Source: JAOSJT01 sp035362335
GTDB lineage: Bacteria; Bacteroidota; Ignavibacteria; SZUA-365
Direction: 5' to 3'
Length of the DNA stretch: 64,000 bases
Assembly: GCA_035362335.1 (NCBI GenBank)
Contig: DAOSDL010000006.1
Span: 1-64,000 of the forward strand
This document shows, piece by piece, positions 44,023-50,934 of this stretch (the stretch's first letter is position 1; each line of letters begins with the position of its first letter). A program made the position numbers and the translations under genes. A model generated the notes under the pieces. The model searched no databases, was not told the DNA's origin, and saw only the letters and a program-made list of their open reading frames with translations.

Positions 44023-44286
44023 CTACCTTGTATCAGCTCCGCGCGCCAGCAAACGCTCGACCACGTGCTCGGCAAAGAGAACATCGCCACGCGACCAGAT
44101 CCAGTCCACGTTCTCGGCGAGCACTGCCGCGATGGTGTACTCGGTGACCGATCCGTCCGCTCGTTTCTTGCGCTGCTTGAATCCCGCTCGAAGCTGGCCG
44201 AGGCGCTGGCGCGAGAGGCCCGTACGCGCGATCACGTCTGCGCTCGACAGGGTGAACTTGGGCGGCGATGTCTGCGGTGCTTTCAT
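44023..44286 (-). CDS. Small helix-turn-helix protein
   Basis: The 87-residue protein contains an HTH-like segment FTLSSADVIARTGLSRQRLG (about 11-30), followed by the basic QLRAGFKQRKKRADGSVTEY and an acidic C-terminus VDWIWSRGDVLFAEHVVERL. The pattern of an N-terminal HTH, then a wing-like turn, fits a MerR- or Xis-like DNA-binding protein. A -35/-10 pair TTGTAT-N17-TAGATT lies directly upstream (44292-44320), so the transcript may be almost leaderless. A strong terminator follows. Confidence 0.65.
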   Translation of the reverse strand: MKAPQTSPPKFTLSSADVIARTGLSRQRLGQLRAGFKQRKKRADGSVTEYTIAAVLAENVDWIWSRGDVLFAEHVVERLLARGADTR

Positions 44287-44349
44287 GTCGGAATCTATTC
44301 TCTTTACACGTCAAATACAATCGCGCGGGGGAGTGACGGATAGGCGGGA

Positions 44350-44377
44350 GGGGAGGGGGAATTGCTTCCCCTTCCCC
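44350..44377 (-). terminator. Hairpin with GGGGAA-TTGC-TTCCCC core
   Basis: A 12-bp stem (44350-44361 with 44366-44377, including one GT pair) and loop TTGC lie just past the stop of the 44392-44568 gene. A hairpin with the same core and loop occurs at 45086-45105. No T-run. Confidence 0.55.
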
Positions 44378-44391
44378 CTGGGTGTGGAGTG

Positions 44392-44568
44392 CTATCGTGG
44401 GATGTATGCGTTGAGGCCGATTGTGATGGGCTTTCCGTCGATCATCGCATCAGTTTTCATATTCCCGCGCGTGCTCGCAACGACAAGCGTTTTTCCCGAC
44501 GCGCTGGGCTGTGGTCTCTGCAAAGGGATGCGGATGACAAGCTCGTTTTTCTCGATCTTCACTTCCAT
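44392..44568 (-). CDS. Small conserved phage protein
   Basis: The ATG at 44568 follows cggagaaaacacc; the longer frame to 44634 lacks a ribosome site. The 58-residue product EVKIEKNELVIRIPLQRPQP, SASGKTLVVASTRGNMKT and GKPITIGLNAYIPR is of a kind that recurs in phage and plasmid regions, with a beta-hairpin-rich, DNA-binding-like appearance. Function unknown. Confidence 0.65.
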   Translation of the reverse strand: MEVKIEKNELVIRIPLQRPQPSASGKTLVVASTRGNMKTDAMIDGKPITIGLNAYIPR

Positions 44569-44581
44569 GGTGTTTTCTCCG

Positions 44582-45064
44582 TTAAAGTTTTTGGATAGGG
44601 GGGAGATTCGATTCACAGTATTTGTAGGTTTCAAACCATCCTATCAGGAATTGCATATCGACCTCAGCTTCCCACCATTTGTGGAACCTTGGGCCGATTG
44701 CATTCACTACATGGACATCGTTGTACTTTTCGATAATGCGATGAACCGAAGCGCTCTCACGCTCCGAGTGCAAGCTCAGTTTGTAGAAGTAATGATGCGT
44801 CACATCGATTCCATCCTCGAAGCGCTCGCTATACGAGGGATTGACTCTCGAGCGATGCTGCGCGATGTGAACCCCTACGGATGCGATATTCTCGGAGAAA
44901 CGGATCTCCGCGCGTTTGTATCGCACGATACATTCCTCATCGTGACCAGCTTTCAGGAGCAATTTTCCGCTCCGATCTCCGAGCCATATTTCCGGAATGG
45001 CTTCACTGAGCGCTCGGTAAAGCCGTCGCTCGCGTTCCTCGAATTCCATGTTTGCGTTCTTCAT
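44582..45064 (-). CDS. Hypothetical protein of the 44-46 kb cassette island
   Basis: The 160-residue protein (start ATG 45064; a GTG at 45073 and an ATG at 45049 are alternatives) is charged and aromatic: FEERERRLYRALSEAIPEIW, VNPSYSERFEDGIDVTHHYF, VVNAIGPRFHKWWEAEVDMQ. It has no signal peptide or membrane segment. It ends 13 bases before the next gene, probably in an operon. No family recognised. Confidence 0.55.
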   Translation of the reverse strand: MKNANMEFEERERRLYRALSEAIPEIWLGDRSGKLLLKAGHDEECIVRYKRAEIRFSENIASVGVHIAQHRSRVNPSYSERFEDGIDVTHHYFYKLSLHSERESASVHRIIEKYNDVHVVNAIGPRFHKWWEAEVDMQFLIGWFETYKYCESNLPPIQKL

Positions 45065-45085
45065 TTCCTGCACCTGTATGGATGC

Positions 45086-45105
45086 GGGGGGAATTGCTTC
45101 CCCCC
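45086..45105 (-). terminator. Hairpin GGGGGGAA-TTGC-TTCCCCCC
   Basis: An 8-bp perfect stem with loop TTGC lies just past the stop of the 45111-45464 gene. It is a second copy of the hairpin core at 44350-44377. Probably a weak terminator or transcript-end element. Confidence 0.55.
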
Positions 45106-45110
45106 TGTGA

Positions 45111-45464
45111 TTATCCGTTGCGTTGTTTCTGCTCGCGCTGCATCACCGTATCGAGCTTTTCGGGAGTATACCAGCAATCCCGCTCGACCAATGGGAGGCC
45201 GCGCGTGTTCGCTTGCTCGAGTTCAGGGAGATGCACATATCCGAGTTCCGCATAGTCTCCGCAGCACAGACCGAAAGCGAGGCCGCTTTCCGGATCGAGC
45301 TCCGTGATATACCATGTCCATTGACTGTACGGGGAAAAGAGCTTCAGATGAACGGTAACCTCGGATGCGGGGAGTTCTTCGTTGCTGTACAAAGGGGGGA
45401 GCTTTTTCTCGATCTCGCGGGGAAGCAATTTGTGCTTCCGCACACCTTGAAAGCGTTCTCGCAT
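45111..45464 (-). CDS. DUF2958 family protein
   Basis: The 117-residue protein starts at an ATG overlapping the previous stop (TGATG). The sequence LLPREIEKKLPPLYSNEELP, SPYSQWTWYITELDPESGLA, FGLCCGDYAELGYVHLPELE and LPLVERDCWYTPEKLD matches the DUF2958 pattern (I-KKLP-LY, W-WY--E-D, ERD-yf). These proteins are common on plasmids, phages and integrative elements. Their role is not established. Confidence 0.8.
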   Translation of the reverse strand: MRERFQGVRKHKLLPREIEKKLPPLYSNEELPASEVTVHLKLFSPYSQWTWYITELDPESGLAFGLCCGDYAELGYVHLPELEQANTRGLPLVERDCWYTPEKLDTVMQREQKQRNG

Positions 45465-45958
45465 CACATCCCCCCGCGTACACGTTCGATGTGGTTATCT
45501 GCGATGCGGATAACGTCCAAACCAGCACGGATGCGCAATTCGTCTTTGTCCGCAAGGTACATGAATCGATACAGTTCCGCATCGCTTCCGTACGCGATGA
45601 CCATTATCATATCCTCGATTTTGAGCGCGAGTTCATAGTCAAGAATCGCGCTTGCAGTTTGCTTTCCCGTCTCGCTGTCGAAATATCCCGCGCGGGTCAT
45701 TATCGCAGTGAGCTTCGTTAGTGTGATGCTACACCTGAAATGCGGAAAGCGCTTCCCCCGCTCGTGCTCGAACAGAGAGAGTTCATAGCGAGGATCTTCC
45801 GGTATACTCTCGAGCTCGCGCACCGTGACAAGCGTATAAACGGTGTGGGTCGTGAAAACCGAGCAATGGGAGCCGGGGGTTATTGGAGTGAAGTCACAAA
45901 GCATAGGATATGCTTTGAGTCGCAGAAAGTACGGTTTGCATGTGGGTTGCGTTTCCAT
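45464..45958 (-). CDS. Hypothetical phage cassette protein
   Basis: The ATG at 45958 has cggagtgctaccg before it. The 164-residue protein contains YFLRLKAYPMLCDFTPITPG, VFTTHTVYTLVTVRELESIP, FRCSITLTKLTAIMTRAGYF and LALKIEDMIMVIAYGSDAEL. It is translationally coupled to the DUF2958 gene. It is transcribed from one half of the divergent promoter at 45993-46038. No family recognised. Confidence 0.6.
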   Translation of the reverse strand: METQPTCKPYFLRLKAYPMLCDFTPITPGSHCSVFTTHTVYTLVTVRELESIPEDPRYELSLFEHERGKRFPHFRCSITLTKLTAIMTRAGYFDSETGKQTASAILDYELALKIEDMIMVIAYGSDAELYRFMYLADKDELRIRAGLDVIRIADNHIERVRGGM

Positions 45959-45992
45959 CGGTAGCACTCCGATTGTTGAAAGGTTACGATGC

Positions 45993-46038
45993 AATATACC
46001 TCTTTTCTCTTGACAAGTCAAGAGAAAAATGTTACATT
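45993..46038. promoter_or_regulatory. Divergent overlapping promoters inside a perfect 12-bp inverted repeat
   Basis: The inverted repeat ttttctcttgac-aa-gtcaagagaaaa (46003-46028) contains both -35 elements. Plus strand: TTGACA (46010-46015), N17, TACATT (46033-46038), driving the gene at 46075. Minus strand: TTGACT (46021-46016), N17, TATATT (45998-45993), driving the gene at 45958. The two genes also share the leader ggagtgctacc before their ATGs. A dimeric repressor bound to the palindrome would block both promoters. Confidence 0.7.
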
Positions 46039-46074
46039 GTGCACGTACCTTGTTTCACATAATGGAGTGCTACC

Positions 46075-46947
46075 ATGTTTTACTCATTCACAGACACCGA
46101 TCTCAAGCGCTTGGGAAAACTCTCCGATGGTATCGGTATCACGAAAGATGATTACCTCACAAATGGACATTTCGCTGTGCATCTGAGCGCGATACAGGGG
46201 GGAAGCTCAAAGGAATTCCGCACCCGCGTTGAGGCCGTCGCGCTGTCCCTGAGCAGCGTGAGGGATTTTTCCCGCGTGGAGTTCGGGAGAGTGATCGATG
46301 GGAGAAAGCGCTCGGACTTTGTCCCTGTCAAGCGCACGGATTTCTCCTACAATCGCACTGCTGCGGATCGCAAATCCGCGAAACCCAATCCCGCGCGTAT
46401 GTTCCTCACCGAGCACGGGGAGCCGTTCTACTACGATGCAGCGTACACGGATTTCTTCAACCTCGAGGCCGGATATGTTTCGCAGAAACTCTATGCGCTG
46501 TTCACGGATGAAAGCGATGTCCCGTACTTTGCTGTCTACGGATTGGGAATCAAAGAGGATCCGTTTCATGCGCTGATCGGAGAACGTGAAGCGATGCACC
46601 TTGAAAGAATCCGCACCCTGGAAACCGAACTCGAGACCCTGCGCAATGGTGCAAGCGAAGTTCGAGCACTTCCCGAACCAGTCGCAGCGTACAGGGAAGC
46701 GCGAAAGGTGATCGGTTCCCCTGCTGCTGCGCTGCTCGCGGATACGCTCGCGCATTATCCTGAAACCACACCGAACGAGCTTCCCCCTGATCCTACGCGA
46801 TACGTGGTGGTCTGCAAGTACGATCTCGAATCGGCCGCGCGGATTGTGGGAGTATACGATTCCTACGATGAAGCGAAGCGCGTAGAAGATGCGCACGGGT
46901 TCAAACCCCTTGCATACTACACCGAAACTCTCGCACTTTATGCGTAA
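46075..46947 (+). CDS. Hypothetical protein, reversed orientation within the phage
   Basis: The 290-residue protein (ribosome site ggagtgctacc) is one of the few plus-strand phage genes. It contains SFTDTDLKRLGKLSDGIGIT, FSRVEFGRVIDGRKRSDFVP, GEPFYYDAAYTDFFNLEAGY, a coiled-coil stretch ALIGEREAMHLERIRTLETE and a C-terminal domain YVVVCKYDLESAARIVGVYD then SYDEAKRVED. The last part resembles a domain that recurs at the ends of phage proteins. It has its own promoter and terminator, so it is an independent cassette. Function unknown. Confidence 0.65.
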   Translation: MFYSFTDTDLKRLGKLSDGIGITKDDYLTNGHFAVHLSAIQGGSSKEFRTRVEAVALSLSSVRDFSRVEFGRVIDGRKRSDFVPVKRTDFSYNRTAADRKSAKPNPARMFLTEHGEPFYYDAAYTDFFNLEAGYVSQKLYALFTDESDVPYFAVYGLGIKEDPFHALIGEREAMHLERIRTLETELETLRNGASEVRALPEPVAAYREARKVIGSPAAALLADTLAHYPETTPNELPPDPTRYVVVCKYDLESAARIVGVYDSYDEAKRVEDAHGFKPLAYYTETLALYA

Positions 46948-46962
46948 GCGCTCGGTAAACAA

Positions 46963-46988
46963 AACGGGGGGGGAGCTTTCCCCCCGTT
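46963..46988 (+). terminator. Hairpin AACGGGGGG / CCCCCCGTT with T-run
   Basis: A 9-bp stem and 8-nt loop are followed by ccattttt, 16 bases after the stop of the plus-strand gene. It is a credible intrinsic terminator; read-through or a further promoter would be needed for the next plus-strand gene. Confidence 0.75.
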
Positions 46989-47009
46989 CCATTTTTCGGA
47001 GCAATCGGT

Positions 47010-47288
47010 ATGAAAACAATCCCCCCGCTCTACTTGCAACTCCGTCGTGAGTATTTCCTCGAAATTCTCGCGGGGAGAAAAACCATTGAGTACAGGGACA
47101 AGACGGAATTCTACGCGCGGAAACTCTTTGCGCGTGAATGGGATCGCGTACGGTTCCGCAATGGTTACCACAATCCCGCACCCGAAATGATCGTAGCACT
47201 ACGGTTCATCGATGACTCGGATCCGGATGCGTACGAGCTGCACCTCGGGAAAATCCTCTGGACACAGCACATCGATCTCCTGCGGTGA
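47010..47288 (+). CDS. ASCH-domain-like protein
   Basis: The 92-residue protein (ribosome site cggagcaatcggt) has the ASCH/PUA-like pattern: LYLQLRREYFLEILAGRKTI with EYRDKTEFYARKLF, then WDRVRFRNGYHNPAPEMIVA and LGKILWTQHIDLL. ASCH domains bind RNA or modified nucleobases, and related phage proteins are numerous. It converges with the ParB-like gene, ending 9 bases from it. Confidence 0.78.
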   Translation: MKTIPPLYLQLRREYFLEILAGRKTIEYRDKTEFYARKLFAREWDRVRFRNGYHNPAPEMIVALRFIDDSDPDAYELHLGKILWTQHIDLLR

Positions 47289-47297
47289 CGGGCCGCA

Positions 47298-48137
47298 TCA
47301 GTCCTCCGCATCGCCCTGCTCGGAGCCGCCGCTCTCACTCAGTAGCGCGGTGAGCTTCCCACCATTCGCGTAGAATTCATCGAGGATCACGAACAAGCGA
47401 TCCGCTTTCACGAACTCCTGATGTGCGAACATCCGGAGCGCTGTGAGCACGCCCGATTTCTCGCGCTTCGTCTGGAAGACCACGTTCAGGAAAAAATCCG
47501 CTTCGTTTACTTCGGCCTGCGCTTCGCGGTACTCGTGCCTGTCCTGTCGCACCTTTTCCGATGCAGCACTCCGCGCGCTGCTCTCGGCCACGCGCGCGCC
47601 GTCTATCGCATCCATCTGTGCATCTGCCTGGGGATCGTTCTCTCCGCCGAACACATCCGAGAGCCCCATCGTGTCGACGGAGATGTCGTAGACGGCCATG
47701 TCCTGCGGATCGAAGCCGGCCATCTCGAAGCTGACGCCCTCGTCGGTGAGCAGCACCTTGAGCTTGTCGAGATCCCATTCGCCTTGCGCGGAGGCGTTGT
47801 TGAGGAACAGGTTCATCTCCTTCTCGGTCTTGAGGTCGAGGTCGACCACGGACACCGAGAGCAGGTAATCGGCGCAGCGGGCGGGATAGCCCTCGAGCCC
47901 GTCGAGGATTTCGAGGCGCCTGTGTCCGGAGACGAGGTTTCCCGTCTGCTTGTTCCAGATGAGCGGTTCGATCAGCCCAACATCGCGCAGCTTCTTCCGG
48001 AGCTTCTTCGAGGCGTGCTCGGTGATGGTGCGCGGGTTGTACGGTGCCTCGCGCAACATGCTCCGGCGAATCTCCATGATCTCGAATTTCTGGAATCGTG
48101 AGAGCTTCGGCCCTGCCGGCGCTTTCGTCTTCGCCAT
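47298..48137 (-). CDS. ParB/Srx-fold protein (IbrB-like)
   Basis: The ATG at 48137 is preceded by ggag 7 bases upstream and follows the stop of the PAPS-reductase-like gene by 1 base; an upstream extension overlaps that gene. The 279-residue protein opens with the ParB-like fold (RRSMLREAPYNPRTITEHAS, LIEPLIWNKQTGNLVSGHRR, LEILDGLEGYPARCA with DYLLSVSVVDLDLKTE), in which the SGHRR box is the family signature. An acidic linker and a C-terminal helical region (LRMFAHQEFVKADRLFVI) follow. ParB-like proteins paired with a PAPS-reductase-like partner are known as IbrB/IbrA in prophages. Confidence 0.8.
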   Translation of the reverse strand: MAKTKAPAGPKLSRFQKFEIMEIRRSMLREAPYNPRTITEHASKKLRKKLRDVGLIEPLIWNKQTGNLVSGHRRLEILDGLEGYPARCADYLLSVSVVDLDLKTEKEMNLFLNNASAQGEWDLDKLKVLLTDEGVSFEMAGFDPQDMAVYDISVDTMGLSDVFGGENDPQADAQMDAIDGARVAESSARSAASEKVRQDRHEYREAQAEVNEADFFLNVVFQTKREKSGVLTALRMFAHQEFVKADRLFVILDEFYANGGKLTALLSESGGSEQGDAED

Positions 48138-48138
48138 G

Positions 48139-48825
48139 TCATACTCCATGCAGTTTGAGTCGTGCAACGGCGTTGCCCGCGAGCGGGAACACCTTGAGAA
48201 TCTTCCGGTAGTCCTCCGGATACTGTTCCATGATGGCCGCGAGCGCACGGCCACCGAGTCCGGTGCCGGACATCTTCACGTTGCCTTTGAACACCTGCGG
48301 TACGGGGATGCGGTGGTGCTTCATGTACGCGAGCACTTCGCGATCCTTCCACTTCGAGATCGGGAATACGCGGCCGCCTTTCTCGTAGATCGCTTCGTCC
48401 TCGTAGGTGCGCAGCATCACGCAGCGGTCGCGGCTGTCGGCCTGTCGCGCACCGTTCACGATCCAATGCAGCCCCGTGTCGATGCGGACGCGGCGCTCCA
48501 CATCCTTGAGCTTGAAGAGCTTGCGTTTCGGTTCGGGCGCGAATCGGTATGCTCCGGTTTTGATCGCGAGCGCGAGATCGGGATGCGGATACTGAAGGAT
48601 TTCCACGCCCCAGCGTTTGCGCGCGTAATCGAGCTGCTTGGTCTCGTACGAGAGTCCACGCACGAAGTACATGAAATACCCGACCACGTTCCCGCGCCCG
48701 AATACATCGGTTGCGAGATCCATGCAGACGAGCGAATCCTTGCCTCCCGAGAAGGAGACAAGGATCGCTTGCGCCTGCGCGCGTACGCGCTCAAGAACGC
48801 GCACGCTGTGTTCCATCGGAGTCAC
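48139..48825 (-). CDS. PP-loop PAPS-reductase-like protein (IbrA-like)
   Basis: The 228-residue protein starts at a GTG 3 bases after the previous stop (an ATG at 48816 is possible). The PP-loop ILVSFSGGKDSLVCMDLA binds the ATP phosphates. Later motifs include YARKRWGVEILQYPHPDLAL, WIVNGARQADSRDRCVMLRT and RVFPISKWKDREVLAYMKHH, in the order expected for phosphoadenosine phosphosulfate reductase-like enzymes. The CxxC or ECGLH Cys of true PAPS reductases is absent, so sulfate reduction is unlikely. With the adjacent ParB-like gene it matches the IbrA/IbrB arrangement, linked to regulation or DNA modification in prophages. Confidence 0.8.
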   Translation of the reverse strand: MTPMEHSVRVLERVRAQAQAILVSFSGGKDSLVCMDLATDVFGRGNVVGYFMYFVRGLSYETKQLDYARKRWGVEILQYPHPDLALAIKTGAYRFAPEPKRKLFKLKDVERRVRIDTGLHWIVNGARQADSRDRCVMLRTYEDEAIYEKGGRVFPISKWKDREVLAYMKHHRIPVPQVFKGNVKMSGTGLGGRALAAIMEQYPEDYRKILKVFPLAGNAVARLKLHGV

Positions 48826-48828
48826 GGC

Positions 48829-49095
48829 TTACCGACGGCCCCGAGGTTGCGTACCGCGTCGGCGACCGCTGAAGACCTGTGCGGCCACCGCGCGCGCGGG
48901 TTTCGATGCGCGTTTGGCCGTGCCCGCCTTCGCTTTCGCGCGCGAACCGGATTCACCGCTGCGGGAAGCGACTTTCGCTCCACGGCCGCTCGAAGCGCTG
49001 CCGCCACCGCCACGGAAGCGGTCGAGCCGCGCGGGGTTCTGTGCCTGCGCGGGGAATTTCCCCCCTGTCGCACGGCTGGTTTTCATTTTCGCCAT
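48829..49095 (-). CDS. Small highly basic Ala/Gly/Arg-rich protein
   Basis: The 88-residue protein starts at an ATG preceded by caggaggccagac, a near-perfect ribosome site. It is strongly basic and low complexity (RLDRFRGGGGSASSGRGAKV, SRAKAKAGTAKRASKPARA). It may bind DNA or RNA, for instance as a packaged or nucleoid-like protein. The strong start signal and its tight fit between neighbours support that it is real despite the biased composition. Confidence 0.6.
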   Translation of the reverse strand: MAKMKTSRATGGKFPAQAQNPARLDRFRGGGGSASSGRGAKVASRSGESGSRAKAKAGTAKRASKPARAVAAQVFSGRRRGTQPRGRR

Positions 49096-49150
49096 GTCTG
49101 GCCTCCTGTGAATGTGGGTGATACAGCTCTCTCTCTCGGGGAGCCAGCTC

Positions 49151-49375
49151 TCACTTTTGCTTGGAACGATGCGATTGTTTTTTCAAGATCACATCGCCCT
49201 GAATTTCACCAAGCGCAATGGCGACGCGCATTTCCGCGTGCGCACGGGACATTCCGAGTCTCGTCAGGAACGCGATTCGTTGCTCGCGTGTCATTTCCGC
49301 TTTCCGCTCGCCTTCTTCGTAGCTCCCGGCTTTGATTTCGCTGATTTCGAGCCCGTAGTAGTTTTTTTCAAGCAT
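49151..49375 (-). CDS. Small protein overlapping the MuF gene 3' end
   Basis: The ATG at 49375 follows gaggacatgca; its first 85 bases overlap the end of the MuF gene. The 74-residue product is helical and charged (NYYGLEISEIKAGSYEEGER, LTRLGMSRAHAEMRVAIALG). It might be a head-assembly factor or, because of its place after a possible toxin domain, an immunity protein. Neither is demonstrated. Confidence 0.5.
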   Translation of the reverse strand: MLEKNYYGLEISEIKAGSYEEGERKAEMTREQRIAFLTRLGMSRAHAEMRVAIALGEIQGDVILKKQSHRSKQK

Positions 49376-50934
49376 TGCATGTCCTCGAATGTGTCGATCA
49401 GAGCGAGTCGTATCGCCTCGAAGTCGTCGGGGCGCCATTGTTCCGGGTAGATTGAGTAGAACGCCTCTCCGAGGGAGCGCATCATTGCTCGGTCGTTTGT
49501 CTGCACCGCTATCCATTGCGAATACGCACGGGCGAACAGCTCGCGTTCGTCGAGGTAGTAGTCGATTTCGCGGCTGTCGATCGGATATTTTTGTCCATCG
49601 ATCTCGATGTAATCCGACGTTCGCAGCTTCCGCAATTCCTTCACCGCGTCGGACTCCATGATCGCCGTCCGTAGCTTCGGATAATTGCGGAGGATGTCGA
49701 ATTCATTGTTTCCCTGTCCGGACAAGTCGATGAAGTGGCCCATCTCATGTACGAACGTGAACTCGTCGGTGTCCTTGCGAATCCGGATGTTACTGGCCAT
49801 GAATCGGCCCGGCCCGATCTCCAGCGCCTGGAATTCCGCGAGGTTTGCCGTACCGTCATCCCGCAGTGCCGGAATGTTCCGCAGCAGCCCGTCACCATGC
49901 ACCGAGTCGATCAGATCGAGGGAGCGGTTCACGGTTGTCTCGAGTTCCTTGTCCAACTGTCCCGTGCCAACCTTCGATTTGTTCGGCGCCGTCCCGGTGG
50001 GAGCGAATTCTCCTGGAGGTGGTGGGCCTGTAATACGTTTTCGCTCGGGGGATGCGACCTTGGCAGCAGCACGCTGCTCCACGACGTTGATCTTCGGTTC
50101 GGGTCGACCGATCCGCTCGCGGCTGATTCGCAGCGCCCGCTTGCAGTAGCAGTTGATTACCTCGGCCGGCGGGAGTACCGGGTCATGCGGCCCGTCGATC
50201 CAGTATTCATCGCCGAGCGGCGTCACCATGTGGAATTTCTCATCGGGGAGCACGCGCACACCATGCAGCACCTTGTGATGCGGCCGTGGGTCGTACACCG
50301 CGCGGCGCTTCCCCTTGCCGAACCGTCCAGGCACCTTCGATCCGGAGCTGTGAATCCACTCCTTGTGCATCGGGATTCCCACGAGCTGCGCCTTGCTCCA
50401 TACATCGTTCATGCGCTTCTGCGCTCCGAGGTTCTGGAGCTTTCCGATCTCGGTGCGCACGATCACTTCCGCGCGCCGGAGCGAGGTATCGAATTCGCGC
50501 GTGATGATCCCCGCAACATCCTGCGGGGTGCGCTGTCCAAGGAAGGCGAGCGAGAGCTTGTCCTTCACGGCCGGAAGCAGTTCGGCGGGGATCGTTTTGA
50601 TCTTGTTCACATCGAGCCCGCGCGTGGTGTCGAGATGCGTGTCGGGGACGCGCAGCGTGGTGGTGAGGTTCGCATCCTCGAGCAGCGCATTGATCGTTTC
50701 CACACCTTCCTCGAACGCCCATCGCTGATACTTCGAGAGCGTTTTCTCCATGTACTCTCCGACTTCGTCGACCGGATACTCATCGATGATGCGCCGGATG
50801 CGGAACACATCGGCCGTGTCGAGCTGGCCGCGTTTGAGTACGGCCGTCACAACCTTGTCGCGCACATCCTGAATGAGCGCTTGCACCGCGAACAGGCCCT
50901 GCTCATCGAGCGCTATGGAATCCGGCGGCGCCAT
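49291..50934 (-). CDS. MuF head protein fused to an HExxH metallopeptidase-like domain
   Basis: The 547-residue protein follows the portal with a TAATG overlap. The N-terminal half has the Mu gpF-like minor-head module, with VAGIITREFDTSLRRAEVIV, RTEIGKLQNLGAQKRMNDVW, KEWIHSSGSKVPGRFGKGKR and a Cys/His end EVINCYCKRALRI (about 265). From about residue 340 it carries a different domain: FTFVHEMGHFIDLSGQGNNE (HEMGH about 395-399) and, 65 residues later, DERELFARAYSQWIA, whose Glu can be the third zinc ligand. That is the layout of zincin metallopeptidases. MuF proteins with C-terminal toxin domains are known as polymorphic MuF effectors packaged in capsids. Confidence 0.8.
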   Translation of the reverse strand: MAPPDSIALDEQGLFAVQALIQDVRDKVVTAVLKRGQLDTADVFRIRRIIDEYPVDEVGEYMEKTLSKYQRWAFEEGVETINALLEDANLTTTLRVPDTHLDTTRGLDVNKIKTIPAELLPAVKDKLSLAFLGQRTPQDVAGIITREFDTSLRRAEVIVRTEIGKLQNLGAQKRMNDVWSKAQLVGIPMHKEWIHSSGSKVPGRFGKGKRRAVYDPRPHHKVLHGVRVLPDEKFHMVTPLGDEYWIDGPHDPVLPPAEVINCYCKRALRISRERIGRPEPKINVVEQRAAAKVASPERKRITGPPPPGEFAPTGTAPNKSKVGTGQLDKELETTVNRSLDLIDSVHGDGLLRNIPALRDDGTANLAEFQALEIGPGRFMASNIRIRKDTDEFTFVHEMGHFIDLSGQGNNEFDILRNYPKLRTAIMESDAVKELRKLRTSDYIEIDGQKYPIDSREIDYYLDERELFARAYSQWIAVQTNDRAMMRSLGEAFYSIYPEQWRPDDFEAIRLALIDTFEDMQCLKKTTTGSKSAKSKPGATKKASGKRK

